Source: Cristatella mucedo
Lineage: Eukaryota > Bryozoa > Phylactolaemata > Cristatellidae
Direction of reading: 5' to 3'
Length of the DNA stretch: 64,000 bases
NCBI GenBank assembly: GCA_009760855.2
Contig: WPIO01000112.1
Span: 675,501-739,500 of the forward strand
Part shown: piece by piece, positions 40,415-50,648 of the stretch
Numbering within the stretch: the first letter of the stretch is position 1
Layout: the number at the start of each line of letters is the position of its first letter
Made by a program: the position numbers and the translations under genes
Notes under the pieces: generated by a model
What the model was told of the DNA's origin: nothing
Seen by the model: the letters and a program-made list of their open reading frames with translations, nothing else
Database searches by the model: none

Positions 40415-43320
40415 AAGCACTGGCCGCAAATTGACTCTGTTGGCTTTGAAACCCAATCTCAGTCCAGTTCCGACCGGAAATATTTTAGTTTCAATGAAAA
40501 CTGGCAGGTGTTCTACTCGCTGTTGTACTATGTAATGTAAAGTACTAGCCCCGAAATCCTGTGCAAGCCTTACTCCGGCAGCTCAGCGCGGCGGCGGGCG
40601 GCATTTTAATTAACGCTCACTTACAAATGAGCCACCAGCGCGACCGTAAGGCGACCCAGCCGTCACCTTGCCCACTCGGAGGGCCTCGCGTTCGCAGGGA
40701 AGCTGAAGAGCGTAGGAGGCCAGCAGTCTGTCATCCGCTCCCACGGCTTGTGGTGAGTAGTCCGGGGGTTGCCGCCGCCGCGCGACCGCACTGCGCTCCG
40801 GCGTTGGCTGCGCCTCGCGCTCGGCTCTGTCGCGTACCGGAAACAGCCCGGAGCTCAGGGGTGCGTCGGCAGAGACAAACGAAACGCTCTTGCGGCCTAG
40901 ACAAAGGTTAGCGGACTTTCCGTTGGGATACCGCGGGGGGGGGGGGGAGGGGGAGCGGACACGGCCGCCGGTTCTCTCGAAAAGCTCGTACAGACGGCAG
41001 CGCCGCTCGTAAGGCGCCGTCGTGGCTCGGCGGCGCATTCTGCGAGGCTCGCGCGTTCACCCTCTCGCTGTGAGGCCGCGAGCCTCGCCCTCGCTCGGAA
41101 CATGTCGCGAGTCTCGCGCTGCGGCTCAATCTCCACAAAGTTCAAAGTTCAAGCTTCGCCGAGCTGCTGCCGAGTGGCCGGGCTCGCACGAGCACGAGCG
41201 AGCACCGGCGACCCATCTTCGCGTAGGCGTGGCTAGCCCCGGCTAGCCTGCGGTCCTTGGCATTGTCGGTGCGTCGCACGAATGTCGGTGCGTCCGCTAC
41301 GCGCCGTTCGCGCTCCTAGCGGACAGGACGCAAAGCAGCAGCAGCCAGTCGCTCCAGCCGCAAACCGGCTCAGCCCGGCTCAGCGACACAGCCTGACCGG
41401 CCGTTCCGCTGACTGGTTTGCGATAAAGGAAGTTTACATGGTCAGTCTTCCTCCAAGTATTTCTACCTACTCTCTCCGCCGACTGGCATTCATGAATTAT
41501 TGCTTTTGCTCGGGGTATAAGAAATGGCCTTCCGCTGCGCATCCCGGGTGAATTGCAACCTGCCGTAATTGCTTTTATCGCCCGCCGCATCACTATCTGA
41601 TTCTTATCTGACTAATTCGGAGACTAACCACGCACAGGGACTCTCTCTTTGATAACTTCGCCGATCGAGTCGTTGCCGAGGGGGGTTGCCGAGGGGGGTG
41701 GTCTGGAGGGGTTGGTTGCCGAGGCAGGCACGACTGGTAGTCCTCTGAGGAGAGGCGATGCCGCGACGCTACGACGAGTGAGTAGGCGGTACCGCGATTC
41801 CAATGGCGGAGTCCTACGCCCTCCACAGCGCCGTCGCAGCGCCGCCACCAGCGCTGCGACGGCGCTCCATCCCGCCCCCGCCCACTGACGGCCTCTGCTA
41901 GATTTTGAAATGCTCTGGAAAGCAGGATTTCTCGACCGCCGCGGTGGCCGCCGAACTCCCTGCGGTCAGCACGTCGACGCGTCCGGCAGCTCCGTTCGGC
42001 AGGTCAGCGGCAAACCGGAAAAGTAATGGCGGCTTTGACATCAGATAACGGCGCGTAATATTCATTAACGGAGCCATGCCGACCGGATGCCTGATGCCCC
42101 CCCCCCCCAGCATTCCTAATGTCCATGGCGGCGGCTCTCCGATTGCCGCTGATGAATCCTTGCGAGAATCTCAGCCGAACCCTAGCTAGGCACTCGCCGC
42201 AGGTCGCCAAACCAGCGGCGTTGTTGCTGCTGCTGGGCGTTGGAACCGAGCTGGGTGTTGGCTAGTGACGCCTGAACCTTGCAGCAGACCAGTTACTTGC
42301 AGGTGCTGCACCAATGCAAGCAGGTATGCCGGAAGTAGCAGAAACACGGCAGCGAGGAAGAGCGCCCCTACCTTAATATACCGAGTCCGTATCCGTAACG
42401 CGCAGGTATACCTGACTGCAGTGGAAGGTTGCAGTTGCTTGACAGCAGCCACAGCGTACACCAATGGCTCCGTCGTCGAGAGCTTAAATTAGCTCAAATC
42501 GGCCACAGCCGAGTCGGAATCACAACTGATTTTCGCCTATTTCGCGGCACCGGCTTTTAATCGAGCTCAGCCATTGATTATCGCGGAATCGGCTCCTAGC
42601 GTTACTTACAATTTAGGAACCGCGAATAGTAATTATCAGTCACAATTAGATAGGTTTAGCTCGCTGCCACCGCTTCGCTGCCTCCTCGAGACCGCCATGC
42701 CGTAATAAATAATCTAACAAAAAGCTACTGTCGGTTTCAACGTTCGGCTTCGCCACCTCATCAGGCTCAAACAGAAATTTCTACAGGGGATTTTTGAGAC
42801 ACCTCCTTCTAATAAGGTTAGTCGTGCCATCATCAATCAGCTCGACTTCGAAACGCCTCCCGAACCCTCAGCTTTTCAAGCGTTCAGGTCGGCTAATTGC
42901 GACTTCGTCCTATCATGCTCAGTATTGGCATTGCCTTGGCAATCCAGTCTTACATGAATTAAAACCTCTAAGACAGCCTATGGGTTATGATAGACATCAT
43001 CCGGTGTCCAACGTCTCTTAGAAGCATACACCCAGTAGCTGACTTTTGAAACGCAGTGAACAGTTAAGTTACTGGGAATCGGAATAAGAAGTCCATGTCG
43101 CATAAGCTTTCGCGACATTCGCCGATTCAGCAATCGTTGCATGATCGTAACAGCTCGACCACGATCGACATTCACGTGCTCGAAGTTGACGGCGTCGCAT
43201 TCACCAGGTTGCAAAGTCAACGGCGCTATAGCAGAAGAAGTCTCGAAAATATCATGAGAGGCGAGAGGAAAAAGGTTTCCTTAAGTCGAAAGCATGAGAA
43301 AAGCAGTCGCCATTGAAACG
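40415..43320. other. GC-rich, CpG-rich segment without an assignable gene
   Basis: Many overlapping GC-driven frames. A minus-strand frame at 42464-42186 includes a hydrophobic stretch (VGALFLAAVFLLLPAYLLAL) ahead of a possible donor (CACCTGCAA|GTAACT), so a membrane-anchor exon is possible but unproven. A G-run lies at 40936-40948. Confidence 0.35.
41827..41866. repeat. Perfect GC-rich inverted repeat, 16-bp arms
   Basis: AGCGCCGTCGCAGCGC, 8-base loop, then its exact reverse complement. Confidence 0.9.
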
Positions 43321-43337
43321 TAGAGCTTGCGATGGAG

Positions 43338-43372
43338 CCACCTTTACTTCCGGTGCGTTTTACTTCCGTCCT
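43338..43372 (+). promoter_or_regulatory. Paired ETS-like motifs
   Basis: TTTACTTCCGGTGCG and TTTACTTCCGTCC repeat the ETS core CTTCCG(G) about 18 bases apart. No gene start was tied to them. Confidence 0.25.
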
Positions 43373-43465
43373 GCCTGGTCCAGTCTTCGTTGCATACACC
43401 AACAAGACTGGAGTGGGCGGTCCCAGACTTTAGGAAGGCTGAACGAAACTCGTTAGCTGAGCACG

Positions 43466-43504
43466 GTTCTGCTACTTGGCCAATACTTGGCCAAGTAGCA
43501 GAAC
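43466..43504. repeat. Perfect inverted repeat, 17-bp arms, 5-base loop
   Basis: GTTCTGCTACTTGGCCA, ATACT, TGGCCAAGTAGCAGAAC. Confidence 0.9.
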
Positions 43505-43925
43505 GAATGTCCTATCTTAGGCGCCATGAGGTCACGCCTTTTTCATTGCTTCGAATAGCGTGGCGGACGATTCGATTAGCGAAATCGTCGAAGCGTTCGA
43601 CGAGATTGTGAAACGCCGCGTTTATGAAACCGCGCGAGTTGGTCATATACGCGAGTCGGATACTGAGAGCGCAGGCTATAAAAGCAATCGTAGAGGATTA
43701 TAATTCACCATTAGGTGTATCGCCGAGGGCAATGTCTTGCCTCGAGAAGATGAACAATTTTCCCATGATCACTCTGGTTATGGAGCAAGTAGGAAGCAAG
43801 ACTTAGAGAAAAACCAACCCGTGTAACTTCCTATAAGAAGGAAGATCGAAGCAGGACAGAAGCAGGACTCGCCCAGTAAAGCGGCTTTACACTGTCAGGC
43901 AACATGGGAGGGGCGGGGCGGCGGT

Positions 43926-43946
43926 GAGAGAGAGAGACGAGAGAGA

Positions 43947-44000
<54 letters not shown>

Positions 44001-44022
44001 CAGAGAGAAAGAGAGACAGAGG
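43926..44022 (+). repeat. (GA)n microsatellite
   Basis: Imperfect purine tract, mostly GA. Confidence 0.95.
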
Positions 44023-44301
44023 AGGGATTAAGGGACGAGCGGGAGAGTGGTAAGGAGAGGGTAGGGAATAGGGCGAGCTCTCCTTCGGAGAGCGGACGTC
44101 GTTGCTACTGCGGCCATTGTAATAAGTTTCTCCCGAAAGAGCTCCAACTATCGGACTTTCCAGTGCTCATGAAAGAGCTCCGACTATCCTAGTCTGCTTC
44201 GTTTCGAGTCCTGCAGCGCTCAATTCTGTATAGCACCACCTGGGAACGGGCTTCTAGTCCTCGACGCTCTTCTGCCAACATATAAAAGAGGCCACTGAAT
44301 C

Positions 44302-44422
<121 letters not shown>

Positions 44423-44778
44423 CATTGACCTTTACTTTTGCTTTTACTCGAGTCTCGCGTCGAGACCCACTTCCTGATCCACGATCCGCTCGGTCTCGGT
44501 CGACGCAGCGATCCGCCGAGGCCACAGGGACCCGCCGCCGCGTCAGAGACTCCAAAGGCTGGTGCGGGTACGAAAGCGGCTGAGTCGGATGAAGCGGCGG
44601 CGGCGGCGGGAGGGGTGCGGCAGCCTGCCGAGCGGGCGACGAGCCTTCGGCGGCGGAGGCGTCTTCAGGTGTCGGCAAGAAACGCGCTAGCAGGCGTTCC
44701 CTTCGCTAACTTGGACGGCTGCGGCTGAAGAGGAGGCGGCGGAGGCGGCAGTAGGTGGTAGTAGTGGCCCGCAGCTAG

Positions 44779-44890
44779 CGGCGGCGGCAGCGAGCGGCGG
44801 CGGCAGCGAGCGGCGGCGGCAGCGAGCGGCGGCGGCAGCGAGCGGCGGCGGCAGCGAGCGGCGGCGGCAGCGAGCGGCGGCGGCAGCGAG
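44779..44890 (+). repeat. 16-bp GC-rich minisatellite, seven units
   Basis: Unit CGGCGGCGGCAGCGAG repeated seven times without error. The period is not a multiple of three, so it is unlikely to be coding. About 300 bases upstream of the TATA box at 45194. Confidence 0.95.
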
Positions 44891-45193
44891 CGGCGGCTGG
44901 AGGGGTGCGGCAGCCTGGCCCGCTACCCTACGGCAGGAAGCAGTGTCGTCGCCTCCGCACAGTAATGGGGGGCAAGTATTCTGACGGCCCTCGGACGGCG
45001 AAGAACTAAGGACCCAGACAGGCTTTTCAACCGAGCATGGGCGCAGACAGAAAAACGCCGACCTTCACCGCTTGGGGAATTTCAATTAGGGGGACCTCTC
45101 GGCTCCAGTAGGCGGGGACGGCCGCCTCTCCCATAATGCAGTTAGCGGCGGCCGCATCCGACGAATAGAACTTTTCTAGGACACGAGTCTACT

Positions 45194-45243
45194 ATATATA
45201 AGCCTCGCTCCGGGTCGGCCATCATCGCCTGTCCCAGTCAGTC
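45194..45243 (+). promoter_or_regulatory. TATA-box core promoter of the small acidic gene
   Basis: TATATATAAG at 45194-45203 in otherwise GC-rich sequence. A CATCATCG about 30 bases downstream is a reasonable start site. A perfect initiator match, TCAGTC, lies at 45238-45243, slightly far for this TATA. Promoter function is inferred from position and motif only. Confidence 0.5.
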
Positions 45244-45285
45244 GTCTTGTCAGCTTGTCGCTCTTTCGTCGCTCGCCCAAAAAGA
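45224..45285 (+). other. Predicted 5' UTR exon of the small acidic gene
   Basis: Short pyrimidine-rich leader between the inferred start site and a strong donor, GTAAGT, at 45286. No ATG is needed in it. The intron would run to the acceptor TTATTATTCAG at 46655, about 1370 nt, and would hold a (CT)n tract and a LINE family A tail. Confidence 0.4.
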
Positions 45286-45359
45286 GTAAGTTCAGCGAGC
45301 GCCCGCCCGTCCGTTCCCTCGTCCGTTGCACCTGCGATCTCTGTGTCTATCGCGCTGCG

Positions 45360-45360
<1 letters not shown>

Positions 45361-45434
<74 letters not shown>
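45361..45434 (+). repeat. (CT)n microsatellite
   Basis: Perfect CT tract 75 bases after the predicted donor at 45286; translates into a false poly-Ser/Leu stretch. Confidence 0.97.
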
Positions 45435-45436
<2 letters not shown>

Positions 45437-45949
45437 GTTTCCCTAGGTTCCCCGCTCGCTCTCACGTCGCTCGCCACCCCGGCAACCCATTCTTCTGGCC
45501 ACAGCGACCGCACGCGGCGGTGGCGAAGCGAGATCCGCGAAACTGCAGCAAACAACGGCACCACACCGACGACGGCGTCCGATGCGAGCGCCGAGCGGCG
45601 GCGTTCGGCGCGAAGCGACCCGGCCGCCGTCGATCGGTGCGCCGAAACGGTTTCAAGTGGCCAGCGAGGCTTTTACTGCCGCACAGTCTTTCTCGATACT
45701 GGCTCGGGCGGAGGCGGCGGAGTGCCTCCCCCTCGCCGGACGCGCATGTTCACGCACCGGCTAGTCGAGCGGTGGGTCGATCGCGGTCTGACTTCGTTAA
45801 CCCTGCGGCGGCGGCGGCAGTAGCAGGTCTGCATTCGGTAGCCTCCTCATCTGGGGCGACCGCCGGCTCGGCCAAAGCGCGTTAAAGCCTGGGCCAAAGC
45901 GCGTCGTCCGAGCGCTCGAGCTCCACGAGCGGCTTCGGCGTCTCACAGC

Positions 45950-46032
45950 GATAGCATAATAATAACAATAATGCACTTGATAAAGCACCCTCAGAGAACT
46001 CAATCTCTTTCTAGGCGCTTTACATTTGCCGA
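45950..46032 (-). mobile_element. LINE family A 3' tail, very short
   Basis: Antisense AATAATAACAATAATGCACT, AAAGCACCCTCAGAGAACTC and TTTCTAGGCGCTTTACATTT; about 80 bases, in the predicted intron of the small acidic gene. Confidence 0.8.
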
Positions 46033-46656
46033 ACGGTCCTGATTAGCACCGCTGCGGCATCGAGCGGGCGGTGAGAACAAAGCAGACTGGCTCTGTAGCT
46101 CGAGGCGCCAATGCTCCGCCCCTCCGAGCGGCCGGAGAGGGCAGAGGCGGTCTCCCGCTTTGGCGTCGGCTCAGCATGCGTGCTCCGTGTCGCTCGCCCC
46201 CGGCGGCGGCGGAGCTGCCGGCGGCGGTGCGGCCGTCTGCAGCCGTCGCTAGGGGACGCGTTTCATCGATGCGAGCACTTTAGCGCCGGTCGCCGAAAGC
46301 GCTGCCTAATCTGAGTCGGTTCGCGAGAGATGGCTCGAAGCGCTGAGCGAAGGAACCGCCTATCCCTATTGATTATCCTAAAAAAGTGGCCCACTATCGC
46401 AGTCGCCGACTCGGCGGCTAATTGTGGGCTAGAGTCGATGGCAGCCGGGATCCGCGCCGCCACCGCAGCGAGAAAGCTGCGGCCATTCCCCGATCCGTCA
46501 CGCCCCCTCGCGTTCCGTAAGCCGCCTCCGCTGCTGCTAGCCTCGGCTGCGGCGAGAACGGGCTTATAGTGCGGCTAGCAGCGGCCATATTGCTCGCGCG
46601 AGCGCGAAGGCGGTCGCTGGTTCGCGGGCGGCACTCGTCTCTCGTTATTATTCAGA

Positions 46657-46914
46657 ATGTCGGACGGAGAGCAGGCGCCCGAGGTGATTGCATCGGAAGA
46701 GCCGGCGGCGGCTTCGGCGGAGGAGAAGCCTTCCGACGCTGAGGCGCAGCCAGCAGCCGCCGAGGAGGCGCCGGCTGACTCGCTGCCGGCGGCCGAGCAG
46801 GCGGCGGCGTCGGACGAGCCGGCAGCGGCCGCTGAGGCAGGCGGGGAGGAGGCGCCGGCGGCCGGAGAAGCCGCAGCCGCCGCCGCGGTGGAGGCGCCTG
46901 CGGCCACCGACTAG
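46657..46914 (+). CDS. Small Ala/Glu-rich acidic protein, unknown function (85 aa)
   Basis: Open frame from ATG to TAG that begins one base after an acceptor (TTATTATTCAG). The product starts MSDGEQAPEVIASEEPAAAS and is almost wholly Ala, Glu, Pro, Asp, Ser and Gly, with one Lys and no aromatic residue, Cys or Arg, so it should be disordered and very acidic. There is no signal peptide, membrane segment or N-myristoylation glycine. Composition resembles BASP1- or prothymosin-like proteins, but I see no homologous motif, so no family is assigned. The case for a gene rests on its order: TATA box, donor, acceptor, ATG, stop and an AATAAA 297 bases after the stop. A 110-codon frame on the other strand (46907-46575) is its GC-rich shadow. 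Confidence 0.55.
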   Translation: MSDGEQAPEVIASEEPAAASAEEKPSDAEAQPAAAEEAPADSLPAAEQAAASDEPAAAAEAGGEEAPAAGEAAAAAAVEAPAATD

Positions 46915-47210
46915 CAGTGCTTGCGCCAATCTCGGACGCGCTAGGCTTTCGTTTCGCGGTCGTGGCGCCGGTGCGGTGTAGGCAGCCGAAAACTCTCATC
47001 ATCAGTGGATGAGGTGGCGGTGGTGGTGGCGTCACCGCCGCTAGGAACCCACGGCGGCTTCATAGCGAGCTTCATAGCGGGCGCTGGGCGTACGACGACG
47101 TCGCCGTCGGAGAGAAACCGAAGCCGAGACGTGCGTCGGAAGCGCTGCGGGAGGACGCCTAAGTGAAATGAGGGACCCGACTGCGCGAGAAATGTACGGC
47201 GTCTGGTAGC

Positions 47211-47216
47211 AATAAA
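47211..47216 (+). promoter_or_regulatory. Poly(A) signal of the small acidic gene
   Basis: AATAAA followed by a T-rich stretch (GGTTTTTATTGG), about 300 bases after the stop at 46914. It supports a polyadenylated plus-strand transcript that ends here. Confidence 0.6.
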
Positions 47217-47227
47217 TTATAATGGTT

Positions 47228-47233
47228 TTTATT
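47228..47233 (-). promoter_or_regulatory. TRAPPC12 poly(A) signal
   Basis: AATAAA on the minus strand, about 65 bases after the TRAPPC12 stop codon. It lies 12 bases from the plus-strand AATAAA of the neighbouring convergent gene. Confidence 0.75.
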
Positions 47234-47297
47234 GGTTCCACTGTCGTCGCCGCCGCGCCGCCTCAGCGCAGTTATATTCAATGTCGCGGCTGCAGGC

Positions 47298-47540
47298 TCA
47301 AACGAGCTTGAACGCTGCGACGCTGAACGCGTGTGCCTTGTGCTCGTTGGCCAGCTGCAATATGCCGATTTTCTTATGGAAAGCGTTCGGCGTGGCCAGA
47401 TCATACAGCGTCGCCAAGTTGAGCAAAGCGCTATCGTTGACGAGCCGCCGCGGATCGGCTCGCATGCCAATCTCCAGGCCCGATACGGCCTCCGACAGGC
47501 GGCGAGCGTACACCTGGCCGACGGCCAAATTGTTCAGCGC
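47298..47540 (-). CDS. TRAPPC12: TRAPPC12 last exon
   Basis: Eighty codons plus TGA, acceptor CGTTGGCAG. Contains ALNNLAVGQVYARRL, SALLNLATLYDL and the ending AAFKLV. The apparent ATG at 47567 lies in the intron and is not the start. Confidence 0.9.
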   Translation of the reverse strand, partial: ALNNLAVGQVYARRLSEAVSGLEIGMRADPRRLVNDSALLNLATLYDLATPNAFHKKIGILQLANEHKAHAFSVAAFKLV

Positions 47541-50055
47541 CTGCCAACGGCACGAGAACACGCCCAACTGAATTAACGCTATGAGGAAGGAGACAACATT
47601 TTAGAGAGAAGCCGGCTCGAAGCAGCGAATGCAAGCGTGCTCAGCCGGGTGGCTCGATCGACACAAATATTACTTAGGACCAGAGGTCCTACCAACCTGC
47701 GGCCCTGAGTGCTTCCAGTGTGCCACAGCATACTGGCCCTAAGTGTGCACGTCTGTTTGCTATCCCATGTTTGTCGAAGCTTGATACCGTGAGTGTCATT
47801 AACCATTGACTATGGGTTCTCTTGCTGCAGAGTATTAAAGCCCCTGATAAAGATTTAGTTATCTAGGGTACATAACAAAAGGCCTATTATTTTTTATTAT
47901 AATTAGAATCATGGACATCGCAAGGTACCAATACCTCCTTCCTAATTACACAGGCTCGGGAATTTTAAGCAATAATAATAATAATAAATCTGTATAGCGC
48001 CCTCAGAGAGCTGATTCTCTTTCTAAGCACTTTACAGATGTTGCAAAAAAGCATTACCAAACGATCGGTAGTAACATTTGCAATGCCATCAAGCATGACA
48101 TTGATACATCAAGATACATGCACAGGGTGAACATGTAGATGGATGTATGAAGCTGGTGGGTCGCTTAACCATCAAAGGTCGTAGGGTTCGGGAGAGTAAT
48201 TGCTGCATCTGGGCCACAACATTCCAGGGGGGAGGGTGATTGGTGCGACATCTGGATCGAAACTTCCACAGTCACTCAATGTCGAGTGCGAGCGATGAGG
48301 AACGATCGATTCTGGAAGGTTCTCCGAGCATACCCCGAGCCGAGATGAGTCTTCAAAGTTTCGCCTGCCACCGCGATTGTTTAAGGCTTTGCTCGGATGG
48401 CACGACCGAAATAGGCACGGGCGGGTGCTCTACAAGACTATGAGACAGGACGTTCTCGGCTGACGCCCTCCCCCATCCCAGTCAGTCACACATTCCGATA
48501 GGCAGCAAGGGCTGGTGACTGGGGGGGGGGGGAGGGGGCTTACTGCCAATAACAGAAGTTGGCCCCACCCACTGCGGCTGGATCGACCAACCAGCAGGCA
48601 GCAGAGAGCGGCAGCTCCGAGTGGCTACTCACCAGAGCTCGAGCACATGCATCATCCGACGATATGGCAGCTGAGGCTGCTTCCTTGAAGCACTCGCATG
48701 CCTCCGCGCATTCCCCAGAAGCCAAAGCCAAGTAACCTCTGCAAAATAACTGGCGCTAGCTACGCAAGCGGCCTCCAAGCCAGAAGCTGCTGTGCGGCAG
48801 GCAGCTGTTCCAGGCATCTCACTCTGACAGCAGCACTTCCTTCCTCTGGCCACCGGCTGGCAGCCGGCCAGCCAGGCGGTTTATGCACTGATAGTACTAC
48901 AAGCGGCCTCGAAGCTACCGAAGAGCCAGCCGTTAAGCCACGTTAAATCTGGACCTCGTTATTGATAACGAATATTTCGATGGAAGGCAGTAGCGCAGGA
49001 ATAAGTAAAGCATACCGGACAGAATCTGCCTATAGCATGGTGCTGACTCTTGGGACGAGTACATCCAAATAAACAACTGGTACTGCAAACAAGAAAACTG
49101 ACAAGACATACCAACTTAAAGAGAACCTCAACACAGGAGAATGATCAGCACTATAGACAAGGCCATAGTCTAGAGCCAGAGATGGTGGTGCTCCACGACC
49201 CATAGCCCACCTGCTGGCTCCCCAATAATTAGAAACCACGCAGCAACCCTCTTCCAATCATCCAAATCTACTCGTCCAACGTACCCCTCACCGAGCTTCC
49301 AATGTAGCCGCTCGATCAGGCGATCCGTTTGGCAGGCTGCTAACTGAATGCTACCACCCCACTGCTCACACAATGGCAAGTGCTGCTTTAGTCCAGTGCC
49401 ATACAGTAAAGCATCGCCGGGATTGCACTGGCTACACTGGCATGGAATAAAGCATCTGTTTGAGCAGCTGGTGGAACATGTGTGGGCGCTATACAAATAA
49501 ATTATATTTTATAAATGGAAACCCCCCTGTGGGTGTTGCTAAGCTTAATAAAGCACAATTATGGCTTCTACTGCTGGTCGCAAGAATTAAACAAGTCACT
49601 TTACATCTACGATATTACTAGATGAAAGTACAATAACATATCCTGAGACAGCAAAATGGACAAGAGATCATGGTTACTGTGGGCCCAATGGTACAATGTC
49701 GGTGGCCACGGGCTGAATTATTTTGGGATGAATCTCTACCATGAAGAAACTGCTCATGGGCTCAACCAAGATCAAAGGGCATCTGATTGTCAACAGGGGG
49801 GATGGCAGGCTGAGTGGAGGAAGAGGAAGAGCTCTCTCACAGGGGAGGGGGACAAGGTGAAAATAGAGTAGCTGGAAGTCCTTGAAATGCAGCAATAACA
49901 CCAAGCTATCTATATATCTATGCGAGAGCCTCGAAGCAGGATCAGGCACGAGCTGCTCACCTGTTTAGTGCCTCATTAAATTTCCTTTTTGTAGGATTTG
50001 CTTCTAGTACATGGGCTTTATGGAAATACGTTCGAGCTGAGTTGACGTCACCAAT
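47298..50055 (-). CDS. TRAPPC12: TRAPPC12 gene, 3' part (three exons, C-terminal TPR region)
   Basis: Three minus-strand exons, 50055-49961, 48738-48633 and 47540-47298, join with consistent phases into 147 residues. These match the C-terminal TPR region of TRAPPC12, a TRAPPIII tethering subunit in ER-Golgi and autophagy traffic. Landmarks are IGDVNSARTYFHKAHVLE (human IGDIKTAEKYF), ALNRGYLALASGECAEACEC (human helix pair after VLMN), ALNNLAVGQVYARRL (human NNAAVCLLYLGKL), SALLNLATLYDL (human SVLFNLTTMYEL) and the final AFKLV (human CLKLA). Upstream exons for the other roughly 600 residues of a usual-length protein were not found before 64000; they may be diverged, lie in repeats or fall outside the window. 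An AATAAA lies downstream at 47233-47228. Confidence 0.88.
47970..48150 (-). mobile_element. LINE family A 3' tail, diverged
   Basis: Antisense (AAT)n, TGTATAGCGCCCTCAGAGAG, CTTTACAGATGTTGC. In the last TRAPPC12 intron. Confidence 0.7.
48150..48632. other. TRAPPC12 last intron, unassigned
   Basis: Contains a G-run at 48521-48532. No exon recognised. Confidence 0.4.
48633..48738 (-). CDS. TRAPPC12: TRAPPC12 exon (second from the end)
   Basis: One hundred and six nt, acceptor TTATTTTGCAG, donor GTGAGT. The first A completes Arg, then GYLALASGECAEACECFKEA through ARAL, a TPR helix pair. Splicing in phase to ALNNLAV restores the conserved TPR order. Confidence 0.87.
48739..49960. other. TRAPPC12 intron, mostly unassigned
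   Basis: A retroposon-like 3' end (GGGCGCTATACAAATAAATT) occurs at 49484-49503, so an old plus-strand SINE or LINE probably lies upstream of it. Confidence 0.4.
49961..50055 (-). CDS. TRAPPC12: TRAPPC12 exon (third from the end)
   Basis: Ninety-five nt, acceptor CTATTTTAAG, donor GTGAGC. It begins in phase with IGDVNSARTYFHKAHVLE and ends NEALN plus AG of a split Arg. The upstream partner exon, expected to end near a conserved Gly-Arg/Leu-Gln stretch, was not identified. Confidence 0.85.
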
Positions 50056-50648
50056 CTTAAAATAGAGAAATAACCATGCCTCAGCAAATGGGCAACTGGA
50101 ACTCTTGCTTTGATGATCTACTTGCTTTGGGCATTCACTAGCCAAAAGTCAAATGCAATCTATGAAACAGGCAGACTGAAATTTAGTGTTGACAGCTGCA
50201 ACGGTTAGTTCGTGCCCAGAACACAATTCGACCAGCAACAATGACTAACCGTTGTCCAAACATGGATCTTATATGTCTGTGCTACCAATACTTGCAGTAT
50301 CATACGAGGCTAAATGGAGTAGTGATTGCAGCAACCCACAGGCTGGTCAGAAAAAGCCCTTCGTCAGTCGATGACTTCATTAATCAATCAGAAAAACAGC
50401 TTCTATTCAGTGCCAGTTTACGATAAACGAATGCTTGAAGCAGCTATTGAAAACAACGGCAGCACAGAGACATATAGCAAAGAACAAGAAATAAAAAAAT
50501 GGCAACTTCGAGCAAAGAGCTGCCTAGCGACTTAGACATTCTATTATAATCTTGGATCAGAGTGCTGAACTTCATTAGGCGGCTGTGCACAGCGGCTGCT
50601 GGGTCAAGCTACAGCAGATACAATACGAGACCAATGAAACAAGAAGCC
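50056..50648. other. Unassigned sequence upstream of the TRAPPC12 exon
   Basis: Plus-strand frames at 50241-50426 and 50326-50535 look protein-like (VPVYDKRMLEAAIENNGSTE) but have no recognisable family. The expected upstream TRAPPC12 exon was not found. Confidence 0.35.

Noticed and set aside
42186-42464. Minus-strand frame with a hydrophobic stretch as a membrane protein
   Set aside because: A single short frame in GC-rich DNA with ambiguous splice signals and no partner exon; mentioned only as a possibility.
45247-45885. 212-codon plus-strand frame starting just after the TATA promoter
   Set aside because: It reads through a strong donor and a perfect (CT)n tract; GC-rich composition explains its openness. 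The spliced model to 46657 fits better.
46575-46907. 110-codon Ala/Ser-rich minus-strand frame
   Set aside because: Complement of the 85-codon acidic frame; it lacks acceptor, promoter and poly(A) support on its own strand.
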